Shown here: positions 6,059-12,359 of the stretch, one piece after another | Numbering within the stretch: the stretch's first letter is position 1 | How the letters are laid out: the number at the start of each line of letters is the position of its first letter | Assembly (NCBI GenBank): GCA_031277075.1 | Contig: JAISLV010000022.1 | Location: forward strand, 1 to 12,359 | Source: Endomicrobium sp. | Lineage (GTDB): Bacteria; Elusimicrobiota; Endomicrobiia; Endomicrobiales; Endomicrobiaceae | Direction: 5' to 3' | Length of the DNA stretch: 12,359 nucleotides | The notes under the pieces: model-generated | Databases searched by the model: none | The model's input: the letters and a program-made list of their open reading frames with translations, nothing else | Told to the model about the DNA's origin: nothing | Made by a program: the position numbers and the translations under genes

Positions 6059-8062
6059 TTACCGCATCTTCTCGTCTATTGCGGCTTTAGCCGCCTCTAT
6101 AGTGCATTTTTCTATCACTGTGTCTGCGATTTTTACCAAAGGACCTTTTGAACACTTTTCAAAACAAAAAGAAGCGTCCACTTCAACATTATCTTTGTAA
6201 TCTTTCTCCGCGATATATTCAAGTATTTGCTGTAAAAGTTTCTGCGCTCCGCGCACTATGCACGCAGTGCCGAAACACACGTCAATTTCAAGTTTCTTTT
6301 CTTTTGAAGGCTTATATATTGGAAACGGTCTTTCCGTAAGCCGTTTTCTGTTAAAATGCGGAGCGTGCAAAAGTTCGTGCGCGCTGTGCGTGCCGGGTTT
6401 TCCTTCCATATATTTGTCGTAGACCCTCTGAACATATGGATTGTCCTGCGGTTTGTGAAGTTCCAAAGTTTTATCGTTGTCGTATAAAACTTTTGTTCTT
6501 CGTTTTCTAACCGACATATCCTTATAAACGGGTTGTCCTGCGCCGCCTATGCAGCCGCCGGGACAAGCCATCACTTCAACAAAATCGTATTTAGACGGAT
6601 TTTCTCTTAAAACTCTCACAACTTCTCTTGCGTTTTTAAGACCGTGAACTACGGCGATATTTAATTCTTTTCCGCCAGCGTTTACTGTGGCTTCCCTTAT
6701 TCCGTTTTCGCCGCGCACAAAATCAAACGCCGCGACTTCGTCAACGTCCGCAGATTTGTTGTGAATGACGTTTCTTAAAACGGCTTCCGTAACGCCGCCG
6801 GAATTTCCAAAAATTACGCCGCCGCCCGTCTTAAAGCCTAAAGGCATATCAAACGGCGAAAGCTCAAGCTCTTTAAAATTCAAACCCGACTCTTCTATCA
6901 TTCTTGCAAGTTCTTGAGTGGTTAAAACATAGTCTATGTCCTGCCTGTTTTCCATTGAAAGTTCGGGGCGGCGCGCTTCAAATTTCTTAGCAGTGCATGG
7001 CATTACCGAAACTATAACTAAATCTTCTTTTTGAACTTCAATATTTTCAGGCAGCATCTTTCTTGCTATAGAGCCGAACATCCCTTGCGGCGAACGGCAC
7101 GACGACAAATTCGGCAGCATATCGGGGTAATACTGCTCTACGAATTTTATCCAAGCGGGACAGCACGAAGTAAACATAGGGAAAACGCCGCCGTTTCCAA
7201 GACGTTCCACAAACTCGTTTGCTTCTTCAACTATGGTCATATCGGCGCTGAAAGATATGTCAAAAACTCTCGCAAACCCCATTGAGCGCAAAGCTGAAAC
7301 CATTTTGCCTGCGGCTTCCGTCCCGTTTTCTCCCGGAACTCCAAACACTTCGCCTATAGACGCTCTCACCGCAGGGGCGATTGCTACTACTACTTTCTTT
7401 TTTGGGTCGCTAAGCGCGTTCCAAACTTCGCTCACTTCCGATTTTATCGTCAGCGCGCCCGTTGGGCAAACTCTAACGCACTGTCCGCAGTAGACGCATT
7501 CGGAGTCGTTCATATTTTTCCCAAAGCTGGGGCAAACCGTAGAATTAGGACCTCTGTTTGCAAAACCTATCGCTCCAACGCTTTGAATTTCTTCGCAAAA
7601 ACGCACGCAGTCGCCGCACAAAACGCATTTGCTGGGGTCTCTTACCAAAGAATAAGTTGAAAAATCTTTCGGCTCTTGCTTTAAAACGCTTTTAAATCTT
7701 ACTCGGTTAATGCCGAGTTTTCTTGCCAAAGTCTGAAGCTGGCACGACTCGCTTTTTCTGCAAGCCGTGCAGTCTTTATCGTGGTTTGCAAGCAGAAGTT
7801 CCACGATGATTTTTCTCATTTCGCGGATTTGCTCGTTATTAGTTTTTATTTTCATACCCGCTTCAGGCGGCGTGGAACAGGCGGGCAGAATTCCTCTGCC
7901 TTCCACTTCTATCATGCACAGTCTGCACGACCCGTAAGCGCTAAGCTCCGAATGATAACAAAAAGTCGGAAGTTCAATATTTTCTTTCCGTATTACTTCT
8001 AAAATATTTCTTTCATTTTCGAAAGAAACTTTTGCGTTATTTATAGTTAAAATTTTTTCCAT
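6059..8062 (-). CDS. hydA: [FeFe]-hydrogenase catalytic subunit HydA (NADH/ferredoxin-dependent, trimeric type)
   Basis: Catalytic subunit that makes or oxidises H2 in the cytoplasmic HydABC complex. The 667 aa contain, in order, a [2Fe-2S] domain (C35, C46, C49, C62), a His-Cys3 [4Fe-4S] site (H94, C98, C101, C107), two ferredoxin-type [4Fe-4S] sites (C146-C156 and C189-C199) and the H-cluster domain. The latter has TSCCPAW with proton-relay C300 and ligand C301, MPCTAKKFE (C356), and MACPGGCIGGAGQP (C500, C504), so every key residue for activity is present. A C-terminal thioredoxin-like [2Fe-2S] domain follows, with C596, C601, C633 and C637. This layout matches electron-bifurcating hydrogenases such as that of Thermotoga maritima (HydA 645 aa). 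It begins three bases after the hydB stop, with AAGGGG as ribosome site. Bifurcation itself is inferred from the trimer. Confidence 0.96.
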   Translation of the reverse strand: MEKILTINNAKVSFENERNILEVIRKENIELPTFCYHSELSAYGSCRLCMIEVEGRGILPACSTPPEAGMKIKTNNEQIREMRKIIVELLLANHDKDCTACRKSESCQLQTLARKLGINRVRFKSVLKQEPKDFSTYSLVRDPSKCVLCGDCVRFCEEIQSVGAIGFANRGPNSTVCPSFGKNMNDSECVYCGQCVRVCPTGALTIKSEVSEVWNALSDPKKKVVVAIAPAVRASIGEVFGVPGENGTEAAGKMVSALRSMGFARVFDISFSADMTIVEEANEFVERLGNGGVFPMFTSCCPAWIKFVEQYYPDMLPNLSSCRSPQGMFGSIARKMLPENIEVQKEDLVIVSVMPCTAKKFEARRPELSMENRQDIDYVLTTQELARMIEESGLNFKELELSPFDMPLGFKTGGGVIFGNSGGVTEAVLRNVIHNKSADVDEVAAFDFVRGENGIREATVNAGGKELNIAVVHGLKNAREVVRVLRENPSKYDFVEVMACPGGCIGGAGQPVYKDMSVRKRRTKVLYDNDKTLELHKPQDNPYVQRVYDKYMEGKPGTHSAHELLHAPHFNRKRLTERPFPIYKPSKEKKLEIDVCFGTACIVRGAQKLLQQILEYIAEKDYKDNVEVDASFCFEKCSKGPLVKIADTVIEKCTIEAAKAAIDEKMR

Positions 8063-8065
8063 TGA

Positions 8066-9934
8066 TTAACCCCTTGCCACAGCTTTAAATTTACATGCGT
8101 CAAAACAGACGCCGCACTTTATACATTTTGCCGCGTCTATAGCGTGCCTCTTTTTAAGCTCGCCCGTTATCGCTCCTACGGGGCATTTTCTTGCGCAAAG
8201 CGTGCAGCCGACGCATTTTTCAGATATTGAATAACTCGTCAGGCTTTCGCATTCGCCGGCGGGGCATCTTTTTTCTTTGACGTGCGCGTCGTATTCGTGT
8301 CTGAAATATTTAAGCGTGGACAAAACGGGGTTTGGAGCGGTTTTTCCCAAGCCGCACAAAGAGCCTATTTGAACGGCTTTTGCAAGTTTTTCAAGCAGGG
8401 GTATAGTATTTTCGTCGGCTCTGCCTTCTGTAATATCTTCAAGCATTAAAAGCATTTGCCTTGTGCCTTCTCTGCATAAAACGCATTTTCCGCACGATTC
8501 GCTTTGCGTAAACTGCATAAAAAATTTTGCGATTTTTACCATACACGTATTTTTATTCATTACCACTAAACCGCCGGAACCTACCATAGCTCCTACTTTT
8601 CTCAACGAATCAAAATCCATTGGGAGGTCTAAGTGTTCTTTTGTAAGACAGCCGCCCGAAGGTCCTCCTATCTGAACGGCTTTAAAATTTTCTTCGCTTG
8701 ATTTGCCGTTTTCGTCGGTAACCCCGCCTGCGACGTCAAAAAGTATATGGCGTAAAGTCGTTCCGAATGGAACTTCTATTAAACCCGTATTTAAAACGTG
8801 TCCCGTAAGCGCAAAAGTTTTTGTGCCTGAAGAGCCTTGCGTTCCGATTTGTTTGAAAGTTTCCGCTCCGTAATTTATAACGATAGGAACGGAAGCGAAA
8901 GTTTCAACGTTATTTATCGTCGTGGGTTTTCCCCATAATCCGCGCTGCGCAGGAAATGGGGGCTTTGGAGCAGGCATTCCTCTTTTGCCTTCAACCGAAG
9001 CGATTAAAGCCGTTTCTTCGCCGCAGACAAAAGCTCCCGCGCCTTCCATAACGTGGAGCGTAAAACTGTGCTGCGACCCGAAAATATTTTTTCCAAGCGC
9101 GCCTTTATTTTCTGCGTCTGCTACGGCTTTTCTCATCCTTTCTACAGCCAAAGCGTATTCCGTTCTTACGTAGACGTATCCTTCGTCTGCGCCTATGGCT
9201 TTTGAGCCTATAATCATTCCTTCAATTACGCTGTGAGGGTTTCCTTCCATAACGCTTCTGTCCATAAACGCGCCGGGGTCGCCTTCGTCGCCGTTGCATA
9301 TCATATATTTTTTCGGACCGGGCTGAACTCTCGTTAAATCCCACTTTTTACCTGTGGGAAACCCGCCTCCTCCGCGCCCTCTTAAACCCGATTGAGAAAT
9401 TACGTCGCATATTTCCTTATCGGTCATTTCTAAGCAGGCTTTTCTTGCGGCGCGGTAGCCGCCGTCTGAAATATATTCGTCTATGTTTTCTGGGTCTATC
9501 GCTCCGCATTGTTTTAAAACCATTCTGTGCTGCTTAGTGTAAAAAGGAATTTCGTTTTGACCTTTGCAAACTTTCCCGTCAAAGCGGTAAGACAATCTCT
9601 CGACTATTTCGCCGCCTTTTACGCTTTTTTCCAAAATTTCTTTTACGTCTTCCGCCTTTACTTTATTGTAGAGAATGCCGGACGGCAAAATGTTAACCAA
9701 AGGACCCATTTGGCAAAAACCCTGACATCCGCTTTTTGTTAAAAGATTGGTTTTTTCTTCTTTAAGCTCTACGGAAATTTTCAAGCCGAGATATTTTGCG
9801 TTTTTTACAAAAGCGTCAAAAACTTTTAAAGAACCGTTTGCGACGCAGCCTGTTCCCGCGCAAATAATAATTCTTTTTTCAATATTTTTTTGGGCTTGTT
9901 TTACGCTTTCGGCTATTTTATCAAGTTCTATCAT
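8066..9934 (-). CDS. hydB: Hydrogenase flavoprotein subunit HydB (NuoF-like)
   Basis: Subunit that binds FMN and NAD(H) and exchanges electrons with HydA and ferredoxin. At 622 aa it matches the T. maritima HydB size. Parts in order: an N-terminal thioredoxin-like [2Fe-2S] domain (C25, C30, C70, C74); the NuoF core with GLRGRGGGGFPTGKKW (183-198) and GDEGDPGAFMDRS (215-227) for NADH and FMN binding; the [4Fe-4S] ligands C481, C484, C487 and C527; a CPAGEC pair (C557, C562) that may bind another metal; and a C-terminal double [4Fe-4S] ferredoxin (C574-C584, C604-C614) that plain NuoF lacks. The start overlaps the hydC stop by ATGA, and GAGGG precedes it. The extra C-terminal clusters are what marks it as a bifurcating-type HydB. 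Confidence 0.96.
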   Translation of the reverse strand: MIELDKIAESVKQAQKNIEKRIIICAGTGCVANGSLKVFDAFVKNAKYLGLKISVELKEEKTNLLTKSGCQGFCQMGPLVNILPSGILYNKVKAEDVKEILEKSVKGGEIVERLSYRFDGKVCKGQNEIPFYTKQHRMVLKQCGAIDPENIDEYISDGGYRAARKACLEMTDKEICDVISQSGLRGRGGGGFPTGKKWDLTRVQPGPKKYMICNGDEGDPGAFMDRSVMEGNPHSVIEGMIIGSKAIGADEGYVYVRTEYALAVERMRKAVADAENKGALGKNIFGSQHSFTLHVMEGAGAFVCGEETALIASVEGKRGMPAPKPPFPAQRGLWGKPTTINNVETFASVPIVINYGAETFKQIGTQGSSGTKTFALTGHVLNTGLIEVPFGTTLRHILFDVAGGVTDENGKSSEENFKAVQIGGPSGGCLTKEHLDLPMDFDSLRKVGAMVGSGGLVVMNKNTCMVKIAKFFMQFTQSESCGKCVLCREGTRQMLLMLEDITEGRADENTIPLLEKLAKAVQIGSLCGLGKTAPNPVLSTLKYFRHEYDAHVKEKRCPAGECESLTSYSISEKCVGCTLCARKCPVGAITGELKKRHAIDAAKCIKCGVCFDACKFKAVARG

Positions 9935-10422
9935 TTTATATTTCCCTCGCTTTTAATAGTTTCTTTGAGTAAAGCCGAAACCTTTTCGGGCGTCATTTGT
10001 CCGTAGACGTCGTCGTCCATAAGCATAACAGGCGCTAAGCCGCACGCGCCCAGACAAGACACCGTCTCAAGCGTAAACAGCATATCTTTCGTAGTGTTTT
10101 GTCCGTCTTTAAGCCCAAGCTCTTTTTTAACCGCGTCTATTAAAGAAGTTGATTTTTTAACGTGGCAGGCGGTGCCGTCGCAAACTTTGATTATGTGTTT
10201 GCCTTTAGGCTTTAAAGTAAAATGGGCGAAAAAAGTGGCTACGCCGTAGACTTTTGCGGGAGAAATATTTAGCGACGAAGCGATAAACGCCAAAATTTCT
10301 TCAGGTAAATACCTATACACTTCTTGAACTGCTTGAAGAATGGGAATGAGCTTTGCGCTGTCGTAAGAATTTTCTTCAAGGATGCGGCAGACATTGTCAA
10401 ACTTGCTGTAATTAGCCTCCAT
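9931..10422 (-). CDS. hydC: Hydrogenase small subunit HydC (NuoE-like, [2Fe-2S])
   Basis: Thioredoxin-fold [2Fe-2S] protein that docks on HydB and relays electrons. From the ATG at 10422 it is 163 aa, the size of T. maritima HydC (161). The helical N-terminal part has the typical LPEEILAFIASSLN and VYGVATFFAHF. The cluster ligands are C81 and C86 in CDGTAC, then C123 and C127 in CLGACGLAP. An in-frame ATG at 10473 would add 17 residues, but it falls inside the inverted repeat. The ATG at 10422 has AAGGGG seven bases upstream and fits the family, so it is chosen. It is the first structural gene after rex and is translationally coupled to hydB. Confidence 0.95.
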   Translation of the reverse strand: MEANYSKFDNVCRILEENSYDSAKLIPILQAVQEVYRYLPEEILAFIASSLNISPAKVYGVATFFAHFTLKPKGKHIIKVCDGTACHVKKSTSLIDAVKKELGLKDGQNTTKDMLFTLETVSCLGACGLAPVMLMDDDVYGQMTPEKVSALLKETIKSEGNIK

Positions 10423-10456
10423 AGACGACCCCTTTTTAACCGCAAAGCTGAAAGTC

Positions 10457-10530
10457 CAAATTGCAAAACGCAAATAACGGCGTCTGCAACCGCAGGTAAA
10501 ACCCGCGCGTTATTTGCGCTTTGAACTTTG
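10457..10530. repeat. Long inverted repeat between rex and hydC
   Basis: Arms at 10457-10479 and 10508-10530 pair over 23 positions with three mismatches, including the perfect 11-bp core CGCAAATAACG/CGTTATTTGCG. The 28-nt loop carries its own CTGC-AACC-GCAG stem. The structure lies 7 bases after the rex stop and ends 35 bases before the hydC ATG, so it would fold in the rex-hydCBA leader. It could act as a partial terminator that sets the rex to hyd ratio, as an mRNA processing or stability element, or as a REP-like insertion. Confidence 0.65.
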
Positions 10531-10536
10531 AATTTT

Positions 10537-11202
10537 TTACGCTTTGTCTTTTTTGTTCTCGTTTATTTTTTTTGATAGAGCTGCAAAAGATGAAGCTAAA
10601 TTTTCGTGCTGTATTATTACGTTTTCGTTGGAAGACGTTATTTTTTCAGGCGCGAAATTCCAAACGGCTTTTATTCCTGCGTCTACCATAATATCTGCGA
10701 TATTTTGCGCGCTTTGCGCAGGAACGGTGACAATTCCGATTTCTATTTTATGTTCCCGTATATATTTCTCAAGCGAATCAGTAGAAAACACCGGCGTAGC
10801 CCTTATAAGTTTTCCAATTTTTGAAAAGTCGTTGTCAAAAGCCGCCGATATGTTTAAGCCGTATTCTTTAAACCCGTGATAGCCTAAAATTGCGCTTCCT
10901 AAATGTCCCACGCCAGCTAAAACCGCCTGACTCATTTCATTCCAGCCCAAAAATTTTTCTATAGCTAAAAGCAAAGGCGAAACTTCATAGCCGATTTTCG
11001 GTTTCCCCTCAATTCCCGTTATTTTTAAATCTTTTCTCACCTGAACTGGCAGCAAATCTAAATTGTGGGCTATCTGCGTTGCAGAAGTAAATTCTGTTCC
11101 CTGCTTTTTTACCTGTTTCAAATAATGGCGGTATATGGGAAGTCTTCGTATGGAAGGTTCCGGAAATTCTTTAACTTCGCTTTTGAAAAATCCGCTTTTC
11201 AT
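10537..11202 (-). CDS. rex: Redox-sensing transcriptional repressor Rex
   Basis: Dimeric repressor that binds DNA when NADH is low and lets go when NADH/NAD+ rises. At 221 aa it has normal length. The N-terminal winged helix spans roughly residues 15-75 and contains the recognition part LLPVQVRKDL. The Rossmann domain begins with AGVGHLG (96-102), followed by the acidic FDND after the second strand and VTVPA near 158-162. WNFAPEKI stands where FNFAP-type motifs are usual. The gene is directly upstream of hydCBA in the same direction, an arrangement known from Thermotoga and other fermenters, so control of the hydrogenase and itself is likely. The ATG at 11202 has only weak upstream purines. 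Nothing essential is missing. Confidence 0.95.
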   Translation of the reverse strand: MKSGFFKSEVKEFPEPSIRRLPIYRHYLKQVKKQGTEFTSATQIAHNLDLLPVQVRKDLKITGIEGKPKIGYEVSPLLLAIEKFLGWNEMSQAVLAGVGHLGSAILGYHGFKEYGLNISAAFDNDFSKIGKLIRATPVFSTDSLEKYIREHKIEIGIVTVPAQSAQNIADIMVDAGIKAVWNFAPEKITSSNENVIIQHENLASSFAALSKKINENKKDKA

Positions 11203-11238
11203 ATCTAAATGTCCGTTTCTTTCCGCAATTTACGCTAA

Positions 11239-11295
11239 TGAATAAAAATTTATTGATATATTTTTATTTATTTTAAATAAAAAGTCAAGGGTCAA
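11239..11295 (-). promoter_or_regulatory. Probable rex-hydCBA promoter region with AT-rich palindromes
   Basis: On the minus strand TTGACC (11295-11290) and TTGACT (11288-11283) are candidate -35 boxes leading into a very AT-rich tract. No unique -10 can be picked. Palindromes TTTATTT-T-AAATAAA (11267-11281) and, with one mismatch, TGAATAAAAATTTATTGA (11239-11256) lie where a repressor would act. They do not match the usual Rex half-site TTGTGA, so auto-control by Rex here is only a suggestion. Confidence 0.35.
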
Positions 11296-11363
11296 GTTGG
11301 TCAGGGTTGGGCTTTTCTATTCCCGAGCTTGACAAACCCTACCTTTTCGTATAAATTTACATA

Positions 11364-11393
11364 TTGACATCTCATTGTCATAACGGATATAAG
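11364..11393 (+). promoter_or_regulatory. Orphan sigma70-type promoter
   Basis: TTGACA (11364-11369, a perfect -35) and TATAAG (11388-11393) are separated by 18 bases. The -35 box is part of the palindrome TGACA-TCTCAT-TGTCA (11365-11380). Transcription would start near 11400 and run through the hairpin array to the T-rich stretch after 11623. No convincing gene follows for more than 400 bp, so it could drive an untranslated RNA or, less likely, the distant flippase gene. Confidence 0.35.
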
Positions 11394-11554
11394 CCCAATA
11401 TATGCCGACAAAAAAGAAAATAGGAACGGGAGCTATTGTCAGCTTGTACGGCAAAATAGCGTTTGTTGCAAACAATGACGCTGTTTTTATCCCCGTGTGG
11501 GTGTCTTGCAAAAACTGTCGTTTGCTTTTGTTGTTGCTGTTATGTCTGTCATAC

Positions 11555-11617
11555 AAAACTGACGCGAACGCGTCGCCCAAAACCGATGCGGAGCATCGCC
11601 CTGAATTTATTTTAGGG
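11555..11617 (+). repeat. Tandem hairpin units with compensating stem changes
   Basis: Two adjacent units AAAAC-N-hairpin-GCCC (11555-11578 and 11579-11601) contain GACGCG-AA-CGCGTC and CGATGC-GGA-GCATCG. Where the first has C paired to G, the second has T paired to A, so the stem is kept although the bases changed. A third stem-loop, CCCTGAA with TTTTAGGG (11599-11617), follows, and T-rich sequence lies downstream at 11624-11636. This could end a plus-strand transcript or be a cluster of REP-like repeats. Confidence 0.5.
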
Positions 11618-11621
11618 TCTG
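11599..11621 (-). repeat. Small palindromic repeat, copy 1
   Basis: Read on the minus strand as CAGACCCTAAAATAAATTCAG plus GG, it matches 11694-11716 at 17 of 23 positions. It folds into a short stem around AAATAAATT, with CCCT pairing to AGGG. It overlaps the third hairpin of the tandem array. Confidence 0.45.
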
Positions 11622-11693
11622 CTGTTTTTTGTTTTTTCAGCGTCTCTTTCAGTGTCTGTTGTTTGCTGTTTTTTTGTGATTGACGCTTAACGG

Positions 11694-11716
11694 CAGATTC
11701 TGAAATAAATTCGGAA
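11694..11716 (+). repeat. Small palindromic repeat, copy 2
   Basis: Begins CAGATTCTGAAATAAATTCG and ends GAA, in the opposite orientation to copy 1. TTCTGAA pairs with TTCGGAA with one wobble. From memory it resembles the GATTC-stem-GAATGAC type of short palindrome dispersed in many bacterial genomes; this was not checked against any database. Confidence 0.45.
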
Positions 11717-11743
11717 ATGACGGACAACTGCGAAAGGCAAAGA

Positions 11744-11820
11744 CGCGGCTTGCATTTTCTTCTTTGAACTGCCGCAAAATTTGCGGCAATTACGAACATT
11801 ATAGGTTTTTAGAGACGTCC
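11744..11820 (+). repeat. 77-bp dispersed repeat, copy B
   Basis: Inverted partner of 2610-2686, equal at 73 of 77 positions. It holds the same central hairpin (GCCGCAAA and TTTGCGGC) and the block GTTTTTAGAGACG. It ends 36 bases before the flippase ATG and reads toward that gene, as copy A does toward rlmA. The four differences are single substitutions at scattered sites, and none disrupts the hairpin. Confidence 0.85.
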
Positions 11821-11856
11821 ATTAAAGACATGTATCATGTATAGCGTAAAAACATT

Positions 11857-12359
11857 ATGAATCAACGTAAAGCGGGAGCGGTTTTATCATATACGTCAAT
11901 GGGGATACACTCTTTAATAGGGTTTATCTATATCCCTATGCTTTTGCTGTTTTTAAACAAAGAACAGTTTGGGCTTTATCAGCTTGTCGGGTCTATGATA
12001 GCTTATCTTCTTATTATGGATTTCGGCTTGGCAAACACGACGACGCGCTATTACTGCGCTTATCTGGCAAACGGCGAAAAAGAAAAACAAGAAAATCTTT
12101 TAGCGACAATGTTAATTTTATACGGCGTAATATCCGCGTTGATAATTGCCGCTGGCATTATTTTCTTTCATTTTTTAACGCCTTTTTATTACGGAGTTCT
12201 TTCCTCCGCCGATATTTTAAACGCAAAGAAAATGTTTTATATTTTGCTGTTTAACGCGGCGATAACCGTTCCGTCTAATATTTTTACGGCTATAATAAAT
12301 TCCCGCGAACGTTTTATTTTCGCGCGTTGCCTTAATATATGCAATACCGTTATACAACC
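11857..12359 (+). CDS. Polysaccharide/oligosaccharide flippase (Wzx-like), 5' part only
   Basis: The open frame runs off the right edge after 167 codons, so only the N-terminal third or so is present. Hydrophobic segments at about 8-33, 40-59, 82-105 and 125-148 fit the first four helices of a MOP-superfamily exporter. The pattern NKEQFGLYQLVGSMIAYLL followed by MDFGLANTTTRYY is typical of polysaccharide biosynthesis flippases that move lipid-linked sugars across the inner membrane. The ATG at 11857 is chosen because the family N-terminus starts there and stops lie upstream; no ribosome site is visible. The gene points away from rex and probably begins a surface-polysaccharide cluster beyond the window. 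Confidence 0.85.
   Translation, partial: MNQRKAGAVLSYTSMGIHSLIGFIYIPMLLLFLNKEQFGLYQLVGSMIAYLLIMDFGLANTTTRYYCAYLANGEKEKQENLLATMLILYGVISALIIAAGIIFFHFLTPFYYGVLSSADILNAKKMFYILLFNAAITVPSNIFTAIINSRERFIFARCLNICNTVIQ

Larger units (their letters stand above)
11203..11856. other. 650-bp divergent intergenic region between rex and the flippase gene
   Basis: No convincing protein gene is seen. A 160-codon frame on the minus strand starts inside the dispersed repeat, and a 93-codon frame on the plus strand from 11402 is low-complexity (Leu and Phe runs). Neither has a ribosome site or a recognisable motif. The stretch instead contains an AT-rich rex promoter region, an orphan plus-strand promoter, three adjacent hairpins, two inverted copies of a small palindrome and the 77-bp repeat, all listed separately. 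This is the densest patch of non-coding structure in the window. Confidence 0.6.

Noticed and set aside
11402..11683. 93-codon open frame on the plus strand behind a good promoter
   Set aside because: No ribosome site; the sequence is a Leu run, a hairpin-encoded middle and a Phe/Ser/Cys-rich end, as expected from T-rich non-coding DNA. A leaderless small protein cannot be fully excluded.
11317..11799. 160-codon open frame on the minus strand
   Set aside because: It begins inside the 77-bp repeat, crosses all small hairpin repeats, lacks a ribosome site and shows no recognisable domain. Part of its end looks membrane-like, but that is weak evidence.
2610..11820. Composite transposon bounded by the inverted 77-bp repeats
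   Set aside because: The enclosed genes are ordinary housekeeping and energy genes, there is no transposase or target duplication, and the repeats lie at gene starts rather than at a foreign boundary.

Overview
The window is a mostly leftward-transcribed block of bacterial housekeeping and anaerobic energy genes. It is AT-rich, with GCG/GCC-rich intergenic hairpins. The best lineage guess is a strictly anaerobic fermenter, possibly an Elusimicrobiota (Endomicrobium-like) bacterium. That rests on the trimeric [FeFe]-hydrogenase next to rex, the codon style and the gene repertoire, and it is only an impression because no marker gene is present.

Layout: (1) 1-1490, plus strand: a hairpin-rich repeat, a promoter carrying two matching palindromes, and an AAA-type ATPase with a DUF4143-like C-terminal half. 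(2) 1490-1769: non-coding, with terminator-like hairpins. (3) 5885-1770, minus strand: ruvX, a YacP-like NYN ribonuclease, mltG, a NifS/IscS cysteine desulfurase and an RlmA-like 23S rRNA methyltransferase. The NYN-mltG-nifS genes overlap and look translationally coupled. (4) 11202-6059, minus strand: rex followed by hydC, hydB and hydA, a redox-regulated NADH/ferredoxin-dependent hydrogenase operon. Large inverted repeats lie between rex and hydC and after hydA. (5) 11203-11856: about 650 bp without a convincing gene, holding several small structured repeats. (6) 11857 to the right edge, plus strand: the start of a polysaccharide flippase cut by the window.

How the genes work together: Rex senses NADH/NAD+ and very probably controls hydCBA, whose product disposes of electrons from NADH and reduced ferredoxin as H2. 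The cysteine desulfurase can supply sulfur for the many Fe-S clusters of that enzyme, though no direct link is shown. RuvX, YacP-like NYN, MltG and RlmA are general RNA, ribosome and cell-wall maintenance functions.

No gene set here is clearly a new defence or metabolic system. The unexplained content is non-coding: a 77-bp repeat present twice in inverted orientation, each copy directly before a gene start, with a diverged third copy before the ATPase gene; twin TGTAT-N4-ATACA palindromes on the ATPase promoter; and hairpin repeats whose stems vary in a compensating way.
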